This document shows positions 36,003-45,582 of a stretch of 64,000 bases of DNA, piece after piece. The notes beneath the pieces are model-generated. The model ran no database searches, was not told the origin of the DNA, and saw only the letters and a program-made list of their open reading frames with translations. The stretch lies in contig NZ_CP007203.1 in assembly GCF_000340565.2 (NCBI RefSeq), positions 4,804,613 through 4,868,612 on the forward strand. The letters are read 5' to 3'. The DNA comes from Nodularia spumigena CCY9414 (GTDB lineage Bacteria; Cyanobacteriota; Cyanobacteriia; Cyanobacteriales; Nostocaceae). Position 1 is the stretch's first letter, and the number at the start of each line of letters is the position of its first letter. The translations under genes and the position numbers were made by a program.

Positions 36003-37391
36003 TCAAGAGGGGATATTTTTTTTGCCTCCATGATGATTTCCACTGTACCATCGCAACAAAACTCGTGCTAGTTTCTGAGGATTATGACGCACGCAACCGG
36101 TTTCATCTTCATACAAAACATTAGCTAGAACAATTCGCCGCCCTAATAGGGTGACATCTTCCCTATCCAAAAATACTGGATGGGAATTTTGTTGAGCATA
36201 GCGCATGAGTGATTGCTCAGAAGGAGATTTTTTGTGTACTAACACTGCATCAAACAGCTGTCTGTCTCCGCAAGCTGCATCAATAGCCTTAATGTGGTCA
36301 GCAACAGTATATCCTTGAGTTTCGCCTGGTTGAGTCATGATATTGCAGATGTAAATGCGAGGGGCTGTAGATTGGGCGATCGCATCGGCAATTTCTGGTA
36401 CAAGTAAATTAGGAATGAGACTGGTATATAAACTACCTGGCCCCACAATAATATAATCAGCTTCCTTAATTGCTTTAATAGCTGCTGGCAAAGCCGGAGG
36501 ACTAGCAGGGATACAGCCAATCTTGACAATTTTTCCCCCTGCTTTAGGAATACTAGACTCACCCTCAATGCGACGGCCATCCTCTAATTCTGCCCAGAGG
36601 CGAACATCACTCAGGGTAGCTGGTAAAACCTGTCCCCGCACTGCTAGCACCTTAGAACTAGCTGCAACCGCCTGTTCTAAATCCCCAGTAATATCGGTCA
36701 TAGCAGTTAAAAACAAATTACCAAAACTATGACCCGTCAAACCGTCCCCAGCCTTAAAACGATATTGAAATAATTCTGTTAATAGCTTTTCTTCATCTGC
36801 CAGCGCCGCCACACAATTACGAATATCCCCTGGTGGTAAAACGCCAAATTCTTGCCGCAGCCGTCCAGAAGACCCACCATCATCAGCTACAGTCACAATG
36901 GCAGTAATATTGGCGCTATAGGTTTTTAATCCCCGCAATAAGGTAGAAAGTCCAGTCCCACCACCAATTACGACTATTTTCGGTCCCCGGTACAATCGAC
37001 GATGTGCCATCAACACATCAATTAAATCCTCATCGCCCCCTGGTCTTAGCACCTGAGTAATGGAACCGACGGTGCGAGTTTGTCCCCAAAGCAGCAAAAG
37101 TATACCGCCCAGCAAGACTAAAGGGCCGCTGATATAGTGAGGTAAAATGCCAGCAATTACTCCCAGAAAACCCCTCACCAACTCCAGCGCCCAAAAAATT
37201 GGGGTTAGCCTCACCGATATAGCCAACCCCAAAATTGCCAGCAGTACACCACCAAGGCTGATTAGCAACCAGCGTTTGATGGCTAGCCCAGGAGATAACC
37301 ACTTGAACCACTGGTTAACACGATGGGAAGTGCGGCCGCGCGACTGCTGTTGCAGGGCTTTGAGGGCTTGTCTGAGAAAACCAATTGACAT
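36003..37391 (-). CDS. yvcK: YvcK/GlmR-type gluconeogenesis factor with membrane anchor
   Basis: The 462-residue protein contains the CofD/YvcK core: [18 protein letters not shown] (about 138-155), [24 protein letters not shown] and [11 protein letters not shown]. It also has two N-terminal hydrophobic segments (about residues 37-110) that Bacillus YvcK lacks, so it is probably membrane-attached. In Bacillus YvcK binds UDP-GlcNAc and controls carbon flow to the wall. The symbol indicates family, not proven function. Confidence 0.88.
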   Translation of the reverse strand: MSIGFLRQALKALQQQSRGRTSHRVNQWFKWLSPGLAIKRWLLISLGGVLLAILGLAISVRLTPIFWALELVRGFLGVIAGILPHYISGPLVLLGGILLLLWGQTRTVGSITQVLRPGGDEDLIDVLMAHRRLYRGPKIVVIGGGTGLSTLLRGLKTYSANITAIVTVADDGGSSGRLRQEFGVLPPGDIRNCVAALADEEKLLTELFQYRFKAGDGLTGHSFGNLFLTAMTDITGDLEQAVAASSKVLAVRGQVLPATLSDVRLWAELEDGRRIEGESSIPKAGGKIVKIGCIPASPPALPAAIKAIKEADYIIVGPGSLYTSLIPNLLVPEIADAIAQSTAPRIYICNIMTQPGETQGYTVADHIKAIDAACGDRQLFDAVLVHKKSPSEQSLMRYAQQNSHPVFLDREDVTLLGRRIVLANVLYEDETGCVRHNPQKLARVLLRWYSGNHHGGKKNIPS

Positions 37392-37536
37392 ACCTGATTC
37401 GGAGCAGTGCTACAAAATAAATGATTAATAGAAAATTTACACTACTTGGTATGAACACCAAACGTGAAACCCTTAAATTTATCAAGGACTTTAGACTAGC
37501 AGCAAGTTGTCAAAGTTGCCAGTTAAATTGAATTTA

Positions 37537-38028
37537 ATGGAAAAACGCATTTTAGGATTAGATCCGGGACTAGCAATTTTAGGATTTGGGTTAATTGCTT
37601 GCAGCCAAAATCAGGCTAAAATTTTGGATACATCGGTGAGTATGGTAGATTTCGGAGTCATCCAGACATCATCCAAAATGGAAATGGGACAGCGCCTGTG
37701 TACCTTGTTTGACGATTTACACACCGTGATTTCGGAGTTGCAGCCTGATTTGGTGGCGGTGGAAAAATTGTTTTTCTATCGTATGTCAAGTACTATCCTT
37801 GTGGCACAGGCTAGGGGTGTATTGATGTTGGCTTTGGCACAGCATAAGCTTCCGTATGTGGAATTTACTCCGGCTCAAATTAAACAAGCCTTAACAGGTT
37901 ATGGTAATGCCGATAAATCGGAAGTGCAAGATGCTGTGGCGCGAGAGTTGGATTTAGACTATATTCCCAAGCCAGATGATGCTGCTGATGCTTTAGCTGT
38001 GGCTTTGACTGCTTGGTATCAGATTTAG
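37537..38028 (+). CDS. ruvC: Holliday junction endonuclease RuvC
   Basis: The 163-residue nuclease has the four acidic residues in ILGLDPGLA (Asp), VAVEKLFFY (Glu) and the [12 protein letters not shown] pair. It cuts Holliday junctions made by RecA and moved by RuvAB. The ATG at 37537 gives [11 protein letters not shown]; ten upstream in-frame codons are rejected. It stands alone, divergent from yvcK. Confidence 0.95.
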   Translation: MEKRILGLDPGLAILGFGLIACSQNQAKILDTSVSMVDFGVIQTSSKMEMGQRLCTLFDDLHTVISELQPDLVAVEKLFFYRMSSTILVAQARGVLMLALAQHKLPYVEFTPAQIKQALTGYGNADKSEVQDAVARELDLDYIPKPDDAADALAVALTAWYQI

Positions 38029-38163
38029 GTTGTAAACAGAGAAATTTGAGAAAATAGTTCATTAAAACCAATACCTTAGCCAAAATAAGAGCCTTGATAA
38101 TTTTTGGCAAAAACGGCAAAAACAAGCATACATAAGCGTTTCGAGAAAAAGGTTGTTTAGAAT

Positions 38164-39351
38164 CTAAAACCCTTATCCTACCGTCAATACATTAAAAAAC
38201 CCTTGTGGGAAACCTTCAAGGAATTTTTAGGACTGATTGTTTTTGCCAAGCCTAGCAAGAAACGGGAGTTCATGGTTGAAGCATTATTATCTCACCCTCG
38301 TAATTTGGCTAAGGTATTGCAGGATTTAACACATTAAATAGACTAGTCCGTCGAGTAAGAAATGTCGTAAATCAAAGATTATTTTCCCTGGTACTGAGTC
38401 GCATCTCGTCAGATTACCAAGAACGCTTGCTGGATTTGTTAGAGCGTCATCCGCTTGAGTATCAAACCTCCTTCTGAGTATCATATTCGCTATGGGGGTT
38501 ACGGAGGAATAGCTTACCACCATGTCTCTGATACCTATGTGGCTTTATTTAGCCAGTTTATTTCTTGTGGTACTTGGGAAGCTGTTCATATCATTGAGGG
38601 ATTGTTAAAAAACTCTTCCGATATTCAACCCGATACAATTCATGCTGATACCCACGGTCAATCAACACCTGTGTTTGCATTGGCACATATGCTGGGAATT
38701 AAGTTAATGCCTCGGATTCGTAATTGGAAAGATTTAAATTTTTATCGTCCTGATAAAGAGACTGTTTATCAACATATTGATTCTTTGTTCTCTGAAACTG
38801 TTGATTGGAAACGGATAGAAACTCATTGGCAAGATATTTTACAGGTAGTCTTATCAATTCAAACAGGTAAGGTATCGAGTGCCATTTTATTGCGTAAATT
38901 AGGAAATTATAGCCGTAAAAACAGGTTATATCATGCTTTTCAGGAATTAGGGCAAGTAGTAAGAACTGTTTTCTTGCTGCAATACATATCGGATATGCAG
39001 CTAAGAAAACAAATTACTGCTGTGACAAATATTGTGGAAGCTTATCATAAATTCTCGAAGTGGTTTTTCTTTGGTGGCTTTGGAGTTGTGATGAAGAATG
39101 ACCCAATTGAACAGGAAAAGGTAATTAAGTATAAAGATTTGGTAGCAAATGCTGTTTTGTTCCAAAATGTTGTTGATTTAACTGATATATTGCGTGATTT
39201 ACAGAAGCAAGGCTATTTGATTAGCCGTGAGGATGTGGCGGTTGTGAGTCCTTATATTACGGCTCATGTCAAGCGGTTTGGTGATTACCTAATTGATATG
39301 GAGGCTGTGCCACCGTCATTGGATGAGGTCGAAAGTTTAGTGCTTGCTTAA
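38164..39351 (+). pseudogene. Tn3-family transposase pseudogene
   Basis: Three open pieces together resemble a shortened Tn3-type transposase. Piece one (to 38337) reads LSYRQYIKKPLWETF and ALLSHPRNLAKVL; piece two (to 38476) reads RISSDYQERLLDLLERHP. Piece three (38455-39351, 298 residues) is the DDE domain, with HIRYGGYGGIAYHHVSDTY, IHADTHGQSTPVFAL and NIVEAYHKFSKWF. Intact proteins are close to 1000 residues, so most of the N-terminal half is deleted and the rest is frameshifted. The DDE residues survive. Confidence 0.88.
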
Positions 39352-39513
39352 GCGGCTAGAATCCTTGTAAATCTCAGGTTTTTTGTTTACTTCTTAACAA
39401 AACTTTACAACGTGTCCCATTTTGCACGTATCTCGGCGGCCACCCAATTCGTCATCTGGTAATTCTTTTGTCAAATCTGCTGTGTGCTAAAACTATTGGC
39501 AAAAGCTATATTC

Positions 39514-41247
39514 CTAGTACCGTCGTGGCGTATAAACCGCAACAGTTCCATCACTGCGCTGAATTGTTCGGGTTTGGCTGGAACCAACTAGAATCACTGT
39601 CCGCATATCGGCTGAATCTGGTGTTAATTCCTTCAGTTTGATTACCTTCACCATCTGCCCTGGTCTGCCAAGATTTCTGGCTAATACTACTGGGGTATCT
39701 GGTGTTCTATGTTGCAGTAAAATATTTTTCGCTGCTGCTAGTTGCCAAGTGCGCTCTTTGGACACAGGATTATAAAAGGCGATCGCAAAATCAGCTTCAG
39801 CAGATGCAGCAATTCGTTGTTCGATAATTGACCAAGGTTTTAAAATATCAGACAGGGAAATGGCGCAAAAGTCATGTCCCAAAGGCGCGCCAATACTTGC
39901 AGCCGCCGCTTGCATAGCTGATATCCCCGGTGCAACATGAATATCTATACTATCCCATTCCGGTTTGGGGTTGCGATTCCTACGGAGCGCTTCGCTATCG
40001 CATACCTCAAATACAGCCGCAGCCATTGCATATATCCCAGGATCACCAGAAGATACTACGGCTACATATCGCCCTTGTGCTGCCAAATCCAGCGCCATTG
40101 TTGCCCGTGCAATTTCTTCACGGTTGTCTGATTCGTGCAGTTGTTTACCATCAGCTAGAGAACCAATTAAATTTATGTATGTTTTGTAACCCACTAAATC
40201 AGTTGCAGATTTGAGTATTTCTTTTACTTCTGGAGACATCCACTGTGAACCACCTGGCCCAGTGCCAATAATTGCTAACCGTCCCTGTGCTTGACCGATG
40301 GTGCTGGGGTCGATGGGTTTGGGGGCAATAGAGATCGCTAGCTGGGAAGATGAGGAGGATAAGGGAGACGACCCAGTGGCGTTGATGGCTATGGCTTGGG
40401 CAGGGCTATAACCTTGTGTTATCAAGTTTTCTAGTTTATCTAAAGTAAAGAAGCGTGTAGGTACTTTAAAGGCGTTAGCAATGGCTTTAAAGTTGGGATT
40501 ATTGGCTAGGGTGATAGGTGCAAATATTCCGGCTACTGATGCGGGGGCAAGTTCGGCATCTGCTAACATCCGTTGTACTAAAGTTACATCAACAGTATCA
40601 CTGATGGCGATCGCTATAGTTGCTGGGTGATAAACCAGACGGTTGGGTGCAGGAGTTACTAATCTTTCTGTAACCTGGATGGTTAAATGACCGTTGGGGT
40701 CTATAGGTAGTTGACTATTACTCAACCAAGGCGCTGAACCTTCAAGCTTGACTTGCGCCCCAGCTAATAAATCTGAGATAAATTTCTTCGCATCATCTGG
40801 GTTGGCTAAATGATATCCAGGAGGAGGAGATAATAACGCTGTGCGGAAACGGATATCACCTGTTGTAGTGATTGCAGGTTTAACATCAAGTTCCTCAGCA
40901 ATGCGTCGCGCCAAATCATTCACGCCATTCAGTCCACCCAAAAGCGGAACCACAGCACTTCCATCTTCAGCTACAGCTAATACTGGTGGTTCCTGTTTTT
41001 TATCAGAAAGCATTGGTGCTATGCTTCTAATCAGAATGCCAGCAGCACAAATACCAATTAACGGTGTTCCCTCTGCGAACAACTCGCGCACTGTGTCACC
41101 GAAGTTAGTGAAAGTGACATCAACACCAGATGTACGTCCTGCCAAACCGTATAATCTCGCCCCTGGCAGGACATTGATGATTTTTCGGGCTACTGGTACA
41201 CTGTTTTGACCCAGAACCACAACGGCAGGTACAATCTTTGTGATCAT
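39514..41247 (-). CDS. cobJ: Fused CbiG / precorrin-3B C17-methyltransferase (CobJ)
   Basis: The 577-residue protein fuses a CbiG-like domain (residues 1-305: VVVLGQNSVPVARKI, EGTPLIGICAAGILIRSI, PAITTTGDIRF) to an SAM-dependent methyltransferase (about 325-577: LAIIGTGPGGSQWMSPEV, VVSSGDPGIYAMA, VAPGISAMQAAAASIGAPLG, VVLARNLGRPGQ). It performs ring contraction and C17 methylation in corrin synthesis. Such fusions are usual in cyanobacteria. A palindromic repeat at 39973-40002 adds residues (SEALRRNRN) inside the methyltransferase. Confidence 0.94.
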   Translation of the reverse strand: MITKIVPAVVVLGQNSVPVARKIINVLPGARLYGLAGRTSGVDVTFTNFGDTVRELFAEGTPLIGICAAGILIRSIAPMLSDKKQEPPVLAVAEDGSAVVPLLGGLNGVNDLARRIAEELDVKPAITTTGDIRFRTALLSPPPGYHLANPDDAKKFISDLLAGAQVKLEGSAPWLSNSQLPIDPNGHLTIQVTERLVTPAPNRLVYHPATIAIAISDTVDVTLVQRMLADAELAPASVAGIFAPITLANNPNFKAIANAFKVPTRFFTLDKLENLITQGYSPAQAIAINATGSSPLSSSSSQLAISIAPKPIDPSTIGQAQGRLAIIGTGPGGSQWMSPEVKEILKSATDLVGYKTYINLIGSLADGKQLHESDNREEIARATMALDLAAQGRYVAVVSSGDPGIYAMAAAVFEVCDSEALRRNRNPKPEWDSIDIHVAPGISAMQAAAASIGAPLGHDFCAISLSDILKPWSIIEQRIAASAEADFAIAFYNPVSKERTWQLAAAKNILLQHRTPDTPVVLARNLGRPGQMVKVIKLKELTPDSADMRTVILVGSSQTRTIQRSDGTVAVYTPRRY

Positions 41248-41372
41248 TTGTTAGATATCTTGCAAAAGTTGATGTCCTTTCAAATGAAACCACATATAGA
41301 GACAGATAAACAAAAATAATATTTCGCTAACAGTCTTTGCATTTAATCTCATAAAATTGTAGTTTTGCGTAG

Positions 41373-42650
41373 TCAAACGTAGCTATACCCGTCACTACAA
41401 TGAACCTTAGTAATATCTTTCATTGTTGAAAATTCAACTCTAAAACCATTGATAACAATCTCACATCCGTTTTTTGTGGGAGTTTTAACACGACTTACAT
41501 ACTTTCCAGAAGTTATGTTTTTACGATCTTTGTGCAAAGTAGCCTTAACAAAATCTCCTGTAGAAACATGAGTGAATATTTTTTTAGGCTCAGTGCAAGG
41601 AAAACCAAATTTATTGATCCTACAGAATCTTCTGCAACTATGCCCCGTGCTTTTTACTGTTAAAATTTTTGTTGTCAGTATTTTGAGAGTTTCAACTTTT
41701 CCTACACAAGCAGCATCAATCCAATGAGTTTTAGGCAATCCTAAACGAGTTCTATTAAACTTAGTTAAACCTCCTGAACCTGTTGTTATAGGTAATCCAG
41801 TTTCTTTTAACTTATTAAATAAAGCCCATCTCGTTGAATTTACAGCAGACGCATCTTTTAGTGGACGCTTGGCTTGGGATAAAATTTGCTTCAACAACTC
41901 AGGCTTTTTTGCTAAAAACTTCTCAATATCTTGAGTACCTTTTTTGATATTGCATTTCTCACAAGCTAGACACAAATTAGAAATTCTATTAGTTCCTCCT
42001 TTGGCTTTTGGTTTAATATGCTCAACTTGTAAAGGGACATTTTCCGCAGTACAGTATGCACATTTTCTATTCCATTTATTCAAAAGATATTCACGGACTT
42101 CATACCCTTGTAACTCTCCCTGTTGATACTCAAAGCCTGATATCTCCGGGTTTTCTAGCTGCTGTAGGTCAAACCTAGCAAGCTCTTGAACTATGTCAGT
42201 TATTGGGGCAAAATTACATAATCTTTTAACCCAAGTGTTAATAGTTAAAACTCTATGGCTTAAAGAAGGTGCTAACCAACCTTGAGGTTTAGTGCGGTTA
42301 AGAAATCTAGCTTGACGATAACGAGTATGTCTAGAACGTCTTCCTCGCCTTACTCCTTTTCGAGTTTCTAGGCTTTCTTTAATAGCTAAACCTCTGTGTT
42401 GTAATTCCATACCCCAGATGACTTTATTATTTTGAACTAACGCAAAACCTGTAGTTTTACTCCCTGGATCTATTTTTAATTCAATCGGTTGAGTTGGAAC
42501 TTCAGATTTAGGTTCTTTCAAAATTATGGTAAATGGAAATCTTCTAAATACAGCAGCTTTTTGTTGATTTAATAAAAAACGTGCATCTCCTGGATGAATT
42601 GGAGTAAGTGGTTTTTTGTTGGTATCAAGAACTAGAACAAAATTAGACAT
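41373..42650 (-). CDS. iscB: IscB RNA-guided nuclease (Cas9 relative)
   Basis: The 425-residue protein has every IscB part in order. They are the PLMP domain (NKKPLTPIHPGDARFLL), RuvC-I (LKIDPGSKTTGFAL, Asp), an Arg-rich bridge helix (RKGVRRGRRSRHTRYRQARF), RuvC-II (VQELARFDLQ, Glu), HNH (CAYCTAENVPLQVEHIKP...ISNLCLACEKCN) and RuvC-III (LPKTHWIDAACVG, His/Asp). All catalytic residues appear present, so it is predicted active. IscB cuts DNA under guidance of an omegaRNA encoded just upstream, and such a region is seen. There is no Y1 transposase beside it. General annotation pipelines would call it an HNH or RRXRR-domain endonuclease. Confidence 0.93.
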   Translation of the reverse strand: MSNFVLVLDTNKKPLTPIHPGDARFLLNQQKAAVFRRFPFTIILKEPKSEVPTQPIELKIDPGSKTTGFALVQNNKVIWGMELQHRGLAIKESLETRKGVRRGRRSRHTRYRQARFLNRTKPQGWLAPSLSHRVLTINTWVKRLCNFAPITDIVQELARFDLQQLENPEISGFEYQQGELQGYEVREYLLNKWNRKCAYCTAENVPLQVEHIKPKAKGGTNRISNLCLACEKCNIKKGTQDIEKFLAKKPELLKQILSQAKRPLKDASAVNSTRWALFNKLKETGLPITTGSGGLTKFNRTRLGLPKTHWIDAACVGKVETLKILTTKILTVKSTGHSCRRFCRINKFGFPCTEPKKIFTHVSTGDFVKATLHKDRKNITSGKYVSRVKTPTKNGCEIVINGFRVEFSTMKDITKVHCSDGYSYV

Positions 42651-42831
42651 TTAAATTTCACCTTTTCAGGGTAATGTTTGCTTCAACCTTGTTATCTGAG
42701 CTTGTTATGCTAAATACACTATCCTTGCGGATTGTTTAATAAGTAGCAACATGGCAGGGGACTAGCGAATCCCAAGGTGTTATGACCTAGATAACGTTTA
42801 CTCATGTTTTGAGTGGTTTGGTTCACATAAA
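42651..42831 (-). ncRNA. Putative IscB omegaRNA
   Basis: The 180 bp between iscB and the toxin stop has no open frame but several paired blocks. On the minus strand CTTGGGATTCGCTAGTCCC can fold, and repeated ACGTTATCTAGGT/CAGATAACAAGGTTG and GGTTTGG/CCAAACC pieces are seen. Known IscB omegaRNAs lie in this position, with the guide at their 5' end. That would place the guide in flanking DNA at about 42832-42850, inside the 3' end of the toxin gene. RNA ends are inferred. Confidence 0.6.
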
Positions 42832-43354
42832 CTACAGATTACTCCGTTTATTTATGCTCTCTAATATTTCTTCGATAACACTCTTTAAATCTTTCTCCCC
42901 AGGGCGTTTAGCAAATTGCTCATGACTATAAATCCAAACTAATCTGATTGTACAAGTAGTTACGTTCACTAAATACATTAATCTGATTTGTCCGGAAGCT
43001 CCTTTAGCAAATCGTAGTTCTAATTTGTGAAATGTCCATCCTTCTGTTAGTTGCATCTTTGAAGGTAAAGGTTCTTGACGGGAGTTATAAGGATATTGCT
43101 CTTCAGTCAAATTTTCTATAATTTCTACCATCATAGGACTTACGCATAATCTACGTTTTCTTGGCGTTCTTCTCCCAAAGGGAGAGGCTAGCGCCAAGGC
43201 GGCTTGGCGGTTTGATAAATCAAGATTTTTGGCAATTGTTGCGTAAGTCCTGCATCAGTTCAACAAAACTAGAACCATGAAACTTCGCCAATTTTTTAAA
43301 AGAACGCTGGAAATTATCAGATTTTTCAATCGAGAAGGGAGTTAAGCCAGTCAC
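42832..43354 (-). pseudogene. RelE-like toxin gene split by a MITE
   Basis: A GTG at 43354, overlapping the end of the Panacea gene, starts a frame MTGLTPFSIEKSDNFQRSFK to FVEL. It then meets a 119-bp insertion (43134-43252). After it the frame resumes as MVEIIENLTEEQYPY, WTFHKLELRFAKGASGQIRL and VWIYSHEQFAKRP. Removing the insertion and one 5-bp duplicate joins both halves in frame to about 135 residues with RelE/ParE-like character. The insertion shifts the frame, so the full toxin is not made. The downstream piece alone could still be translated from 43134 or 43131. Confidence 0.85.
43134..43252. mobile_element. MITE with AGGACTTACGC terminal repeats and 5-bp target duplication
   Basis: Terminal inverted repeats AGGACTTACGC (43135-43145) and GCGTAAGTCCT (43241-43251) bound the element. 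CATCA occurs directly outside each end (43129-43133 and 43253-43257) as a target duplication. The interior is rich in palindromic TTGGCG pieces. It encodes no protein, so a transposase must act in trans. Confidence 0.88.
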
Positions 43355-43913
43355 GCACCTCTCGTTTATGAATGCGATTGGCAGATTCTGAATTACAAGC
43401 GTCTTCTAAAACCTGAGACATTACAGATTGATAAGCAGGATGCTCCCGTTCTATTAAATCAAGTTTCTGATAACCCAAAGCCTTCATATCCTCCAACAAA
43501 ATGGGTTCCGTTGAACTTGCATTTGGAGGTAAACCCTGGCGTGCTTTTTTCCAAGGAAACTCCAAGTGAGTCATATCACTGAGTCGATAAGCATGATAAC
43601 CACCAAAATATCCCCAAATTTCCTCTAACAGCCTTTTCTCATTTTGAGGAATCTGTAATAATAATTCCTGACTAGGTATGGGTAACTGCTGCGCTTCAAA
43701 TTCACTGTAAAACCTGTAAGCCGGAGGACAAACAGGACCGTATCGCCATGCTTGAATTTCCTCGTCAAACAATGGCTGATCGTATACTGCTAAATACAAG
43801 CTTTGTGAATAGTACAGAAGCTTTTGAACCTTCATGTTGGTCATTTCTGCTTCTATACCGTCTTCGTAAGCCCTCGCAATAAAGTAGCGAGCTGCGTCTA
43901 GACAATTGATCAT
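43326..43913 (-). CDS. Panacea-domain (DUF4065/SocA-like) antitoxin
   Basis: The 195-residue protein has the Panacea hallmark order: DAARYFIARAYEDG, MKVQKLLYYSQSLYLAVYDQPLFDEEIQAWRYGPV, then HLEFPWKKARQG. Proteins with this domain neutralise many unrelated toxins by direct binding. The toxin gene follows with an overlapping start but is split by a MITE, leaving this antitoxin apparently without its target. The gene itself is intact. Confidence 0.9.
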   Translation of the reverse strand: MINCLDAARYFIARAYEDGIEAEMTNMKVQKLLYYSQSLYLAVYDQPLFDEEIQAWRYGPVCPPAYRFYSEFEAQQLPIPSQELLLQIPQNEKRLLEEIWGYFGGYHAYRLSDMTHLEFPWKKARQGLPPNASSTEPILLEDMKALGYQKLDLIEREHPAYQSVMSQVLEDACNSESANRIHKREVRDWLNSLLD

Positions 43914-44046
43914 AGTTCAGACCCGCAAATAAAACCAAGCCTAATATCATAGCAAATTTTTAATTTGCCTATATAGTCATTATAGAGGTCTAATAGTACA
44001 GAATTACTATAGAGGTAGGGTATCGGAGACAAAAATTTTATTAAAC

Positions 44047-44751
44047 CTATAGTCGATTTTTGGTTGGGATGATAATCATTGAGAAATAGGGTACTTGAGC
44101 GGGATCAACTTCATCCAGGGGTACAATTCTCTGCTGTGTCATTGTGGCTCTTTCAATATACAATGCCCGTGATGCCAACCCTAATTGATGTAAAACATCT
44201 CGCACTTTGGTAAAGTGGCGACCTAGTTTCATTATCGCCGCCGCATCGGTTGCTAGTAAGTGCGTGATTAATTCTTCTGCTGGCATGGGGGCAGGTAAAA
44301 CGGTCATAATATCGTTGTAATAAGTGAAGGGTACACCCAAGGCCACAGGACAAGCCATGAGTGAAGAAATTCCCGGTACAACCTCCGTTTGGTAGTGTTC
44401 AGATAAACGGGTGAAAACATACATGAAAGAACCGTAAAAAAACGGATCACCCTCACACAACACCACTACATCCCGTCCTGCGGCTAAATGTTCGGCTATT
44501 GGTGCAACTTCTTTGTCATAAATCAAATTGGCCGTTTCTGGTTCCAAGGCGCGGGGGAGGTGAAACAGCACTTCGATTTGATTCCCGGTGAGATATTGGG
44601 AAACGATCGCTCGCGCTATACTTTCTTTATCCACTGCTGACTGATAAGCTACCACAGGGGCAGCCTGTAATAGTCGCAGTGCTTTCAATGTCAATAATTC
44701 CGGATCACCTGGCCCTACGCCAATTCCATAGAGACGGCCTTTGATTTCCAT
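44047..44751 (-). CDS. cobI: Precorrin-2 C20-methyltransferase
   Basis: The 234-residue SAM-dependent tetrapyrrole methylase has GRLYGIGVGPGDPELLTLKA, VVLCEGDPFFYGSFMYVF and VVPGISSLMACPVALGVP. It methylates precorrin-2 at C20 to precorrin-3A. It follows cobH by 2 bp, so the genes are co-transcribed, and both lie downstream of cobG. The CobI/CbiL assignment is strong; preference for cobalt-containing substrate cannot be read. Confidence 0.93.
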   Translation of the reverse strand: MEIKGRLYGIGVGPGDPELLTLKALRLLQAAPVVAYQSAVDKESIARAIVSQYLTGNQIEVLFHLPRALEPETANLIYDKEVAPIAEHLAAGRDVVVLCEGDPFFYGSFMYVFTRLSEHYQTEVVPGISSLMACPVALGVPFTYYNDIMTVLPAPMPAEELITHLLATDAAAIMKLGRHFTKVRDVLHQLGLASRALYIERATMTQQRIVPLDEVDPAQVPYFSMIIIPTKNRL

Positions 44752-44753
44752 GA

Positions 44754-45380
44754 TTATTCTTCCTCTGTTGCTAGGGCGTTAACTGCGGCGGCGGCGATCG
44801 CACTGCCACCACGCCGACCATGTAAAGTTAAAAATGGTACACGTTTGCTATTTGCTGCCAGTGCTGCTTTTGATTCTTCCGCACCCACAAATCCCACGGG
44901 AAAACCTAAAATAAGCGCAGGTTTTAGCACTCCTTCTTCCAGCATTTCTAACAGTCGAAATAGGGCTGTCGGGGCATTACCAACTGCTACCACTGCCCCT
45001 TCTAAGTGCAATCGCCACAACTCCACCGCAGCAGCTGATCTCGTATTACCCAAACGTTTAGCTAAGGCTGGTACTTCCACATCATAAAGAGTGCAAATAA
45101 CTTGGTTGTTTCTAGGTAGTCTCTTTCTAGTAATACCTTCGGCAACCATTCGGCAATCACACAAAATCGGCGCACCTGCTGCTAGTGCTGCGCGTCCAGT
45201 CTGTACTGCCGTTGATGAATATCCCAAGTCATTGACGATATCAGTCATTCCACAGGCATGAATCAGGCGTACTGCCACTTTTGCTACATCTGGGGGCAGC
45301 ACATCCAGCTTGGCTTCTGATCTAATGATGGCAAAGGATTTACTGTAAATTTCGTTAGCATCTCGGATGTAGTCAGACAT
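44754..45380 (-). CDS. cobH: Precorrin-8X methylmutase
   Basis: The 208-residue enzyme moves the methyl from C11 to C12 to give hydrogenobyrinic or cobyrinic acid. VRLIHACGMTDI contains the catalytic His, and ILCDCRMVAEGI, AVGNAPTALFRLLEML and LGFPVGFVGAEESK are all family motifs. It sits between cobG and cobI on one strand, separated from cobG by 200 bp containing heptamer repeats and a MITE. Confidence 0.94.
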   Translation of the reverse strand: MSDYIRDANEIYSKSFAIIRSEAKLDVLPPDVAKVAVRLIHACGMTDIVNDLGYSSTAVQTGRAALAAGAPILCDCRMVAEGITRKRLPRNNQVICTLYDVEVPALAKRLGNTRSAAAVELWRLHLEGAVVAVGNAPTALFRLLEMLEEGVLKPALILGFPVGFVGAEESKAALAANSKRVPFLTLHGRRGGSAIAAAAVNALATEEE

Positions 45381-45387
45381 GGGAAAA

Positions 45388-45428
45388 TAGTGAATGGTGA
45401 ATGGTGAATGGTGAATGGTGAATGGTAA
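45388..45428. repeat. GTGAATG heptamer tandem repeat
   Basis: Five to six GTGAATG units lie in the cobG-cobH spacer, followed by a palindromic GGCTACGCCACGC fragment. Confidence 0.85.
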
Positions 45429-45451
45429 TGGCTACGCCACGCAAGCTAAAA

Positions 45452-45568
45452 TAGGACTTACGGATAATTCAGATAAAAACGTTCGCGTAGCGTGCGCGTA
45501 GCGCATACCACACCAGGCGCAGAGTACACAGAGAACTGAGGGTTTGAGAGGTTTTTGCGTAAGTCCCA
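45452..45568. mobile_element. MITE of the GGACTTACG family, with 5-bp target duplication
   Basis: TAGGACTTACGG at the left and GCGTAAGTCCCA at the right form near-perfect terminal repeats. TAAAA occurs directly outside both ends (45447-45451 and 45569-45573). The size (117 bp) and ends match the element in the toxin gene. The interior differs and contains CGCGTAGCG palindromes and a CAGAGTACACAGAGAACTGA tract. It lies between cobG and cobH inside their presumed transcript. Confidence 0.82.
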
Positions 45569-45582
45569 TAAAAGAAATAACC

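Noticed and set aside
43135-43197. N-terminal part of a 121-codon frame (ALASPFGRRTPRKRR)
   Set aside because: It is encoded by the MITE interior; the real toxin continues upstream of the MITE.
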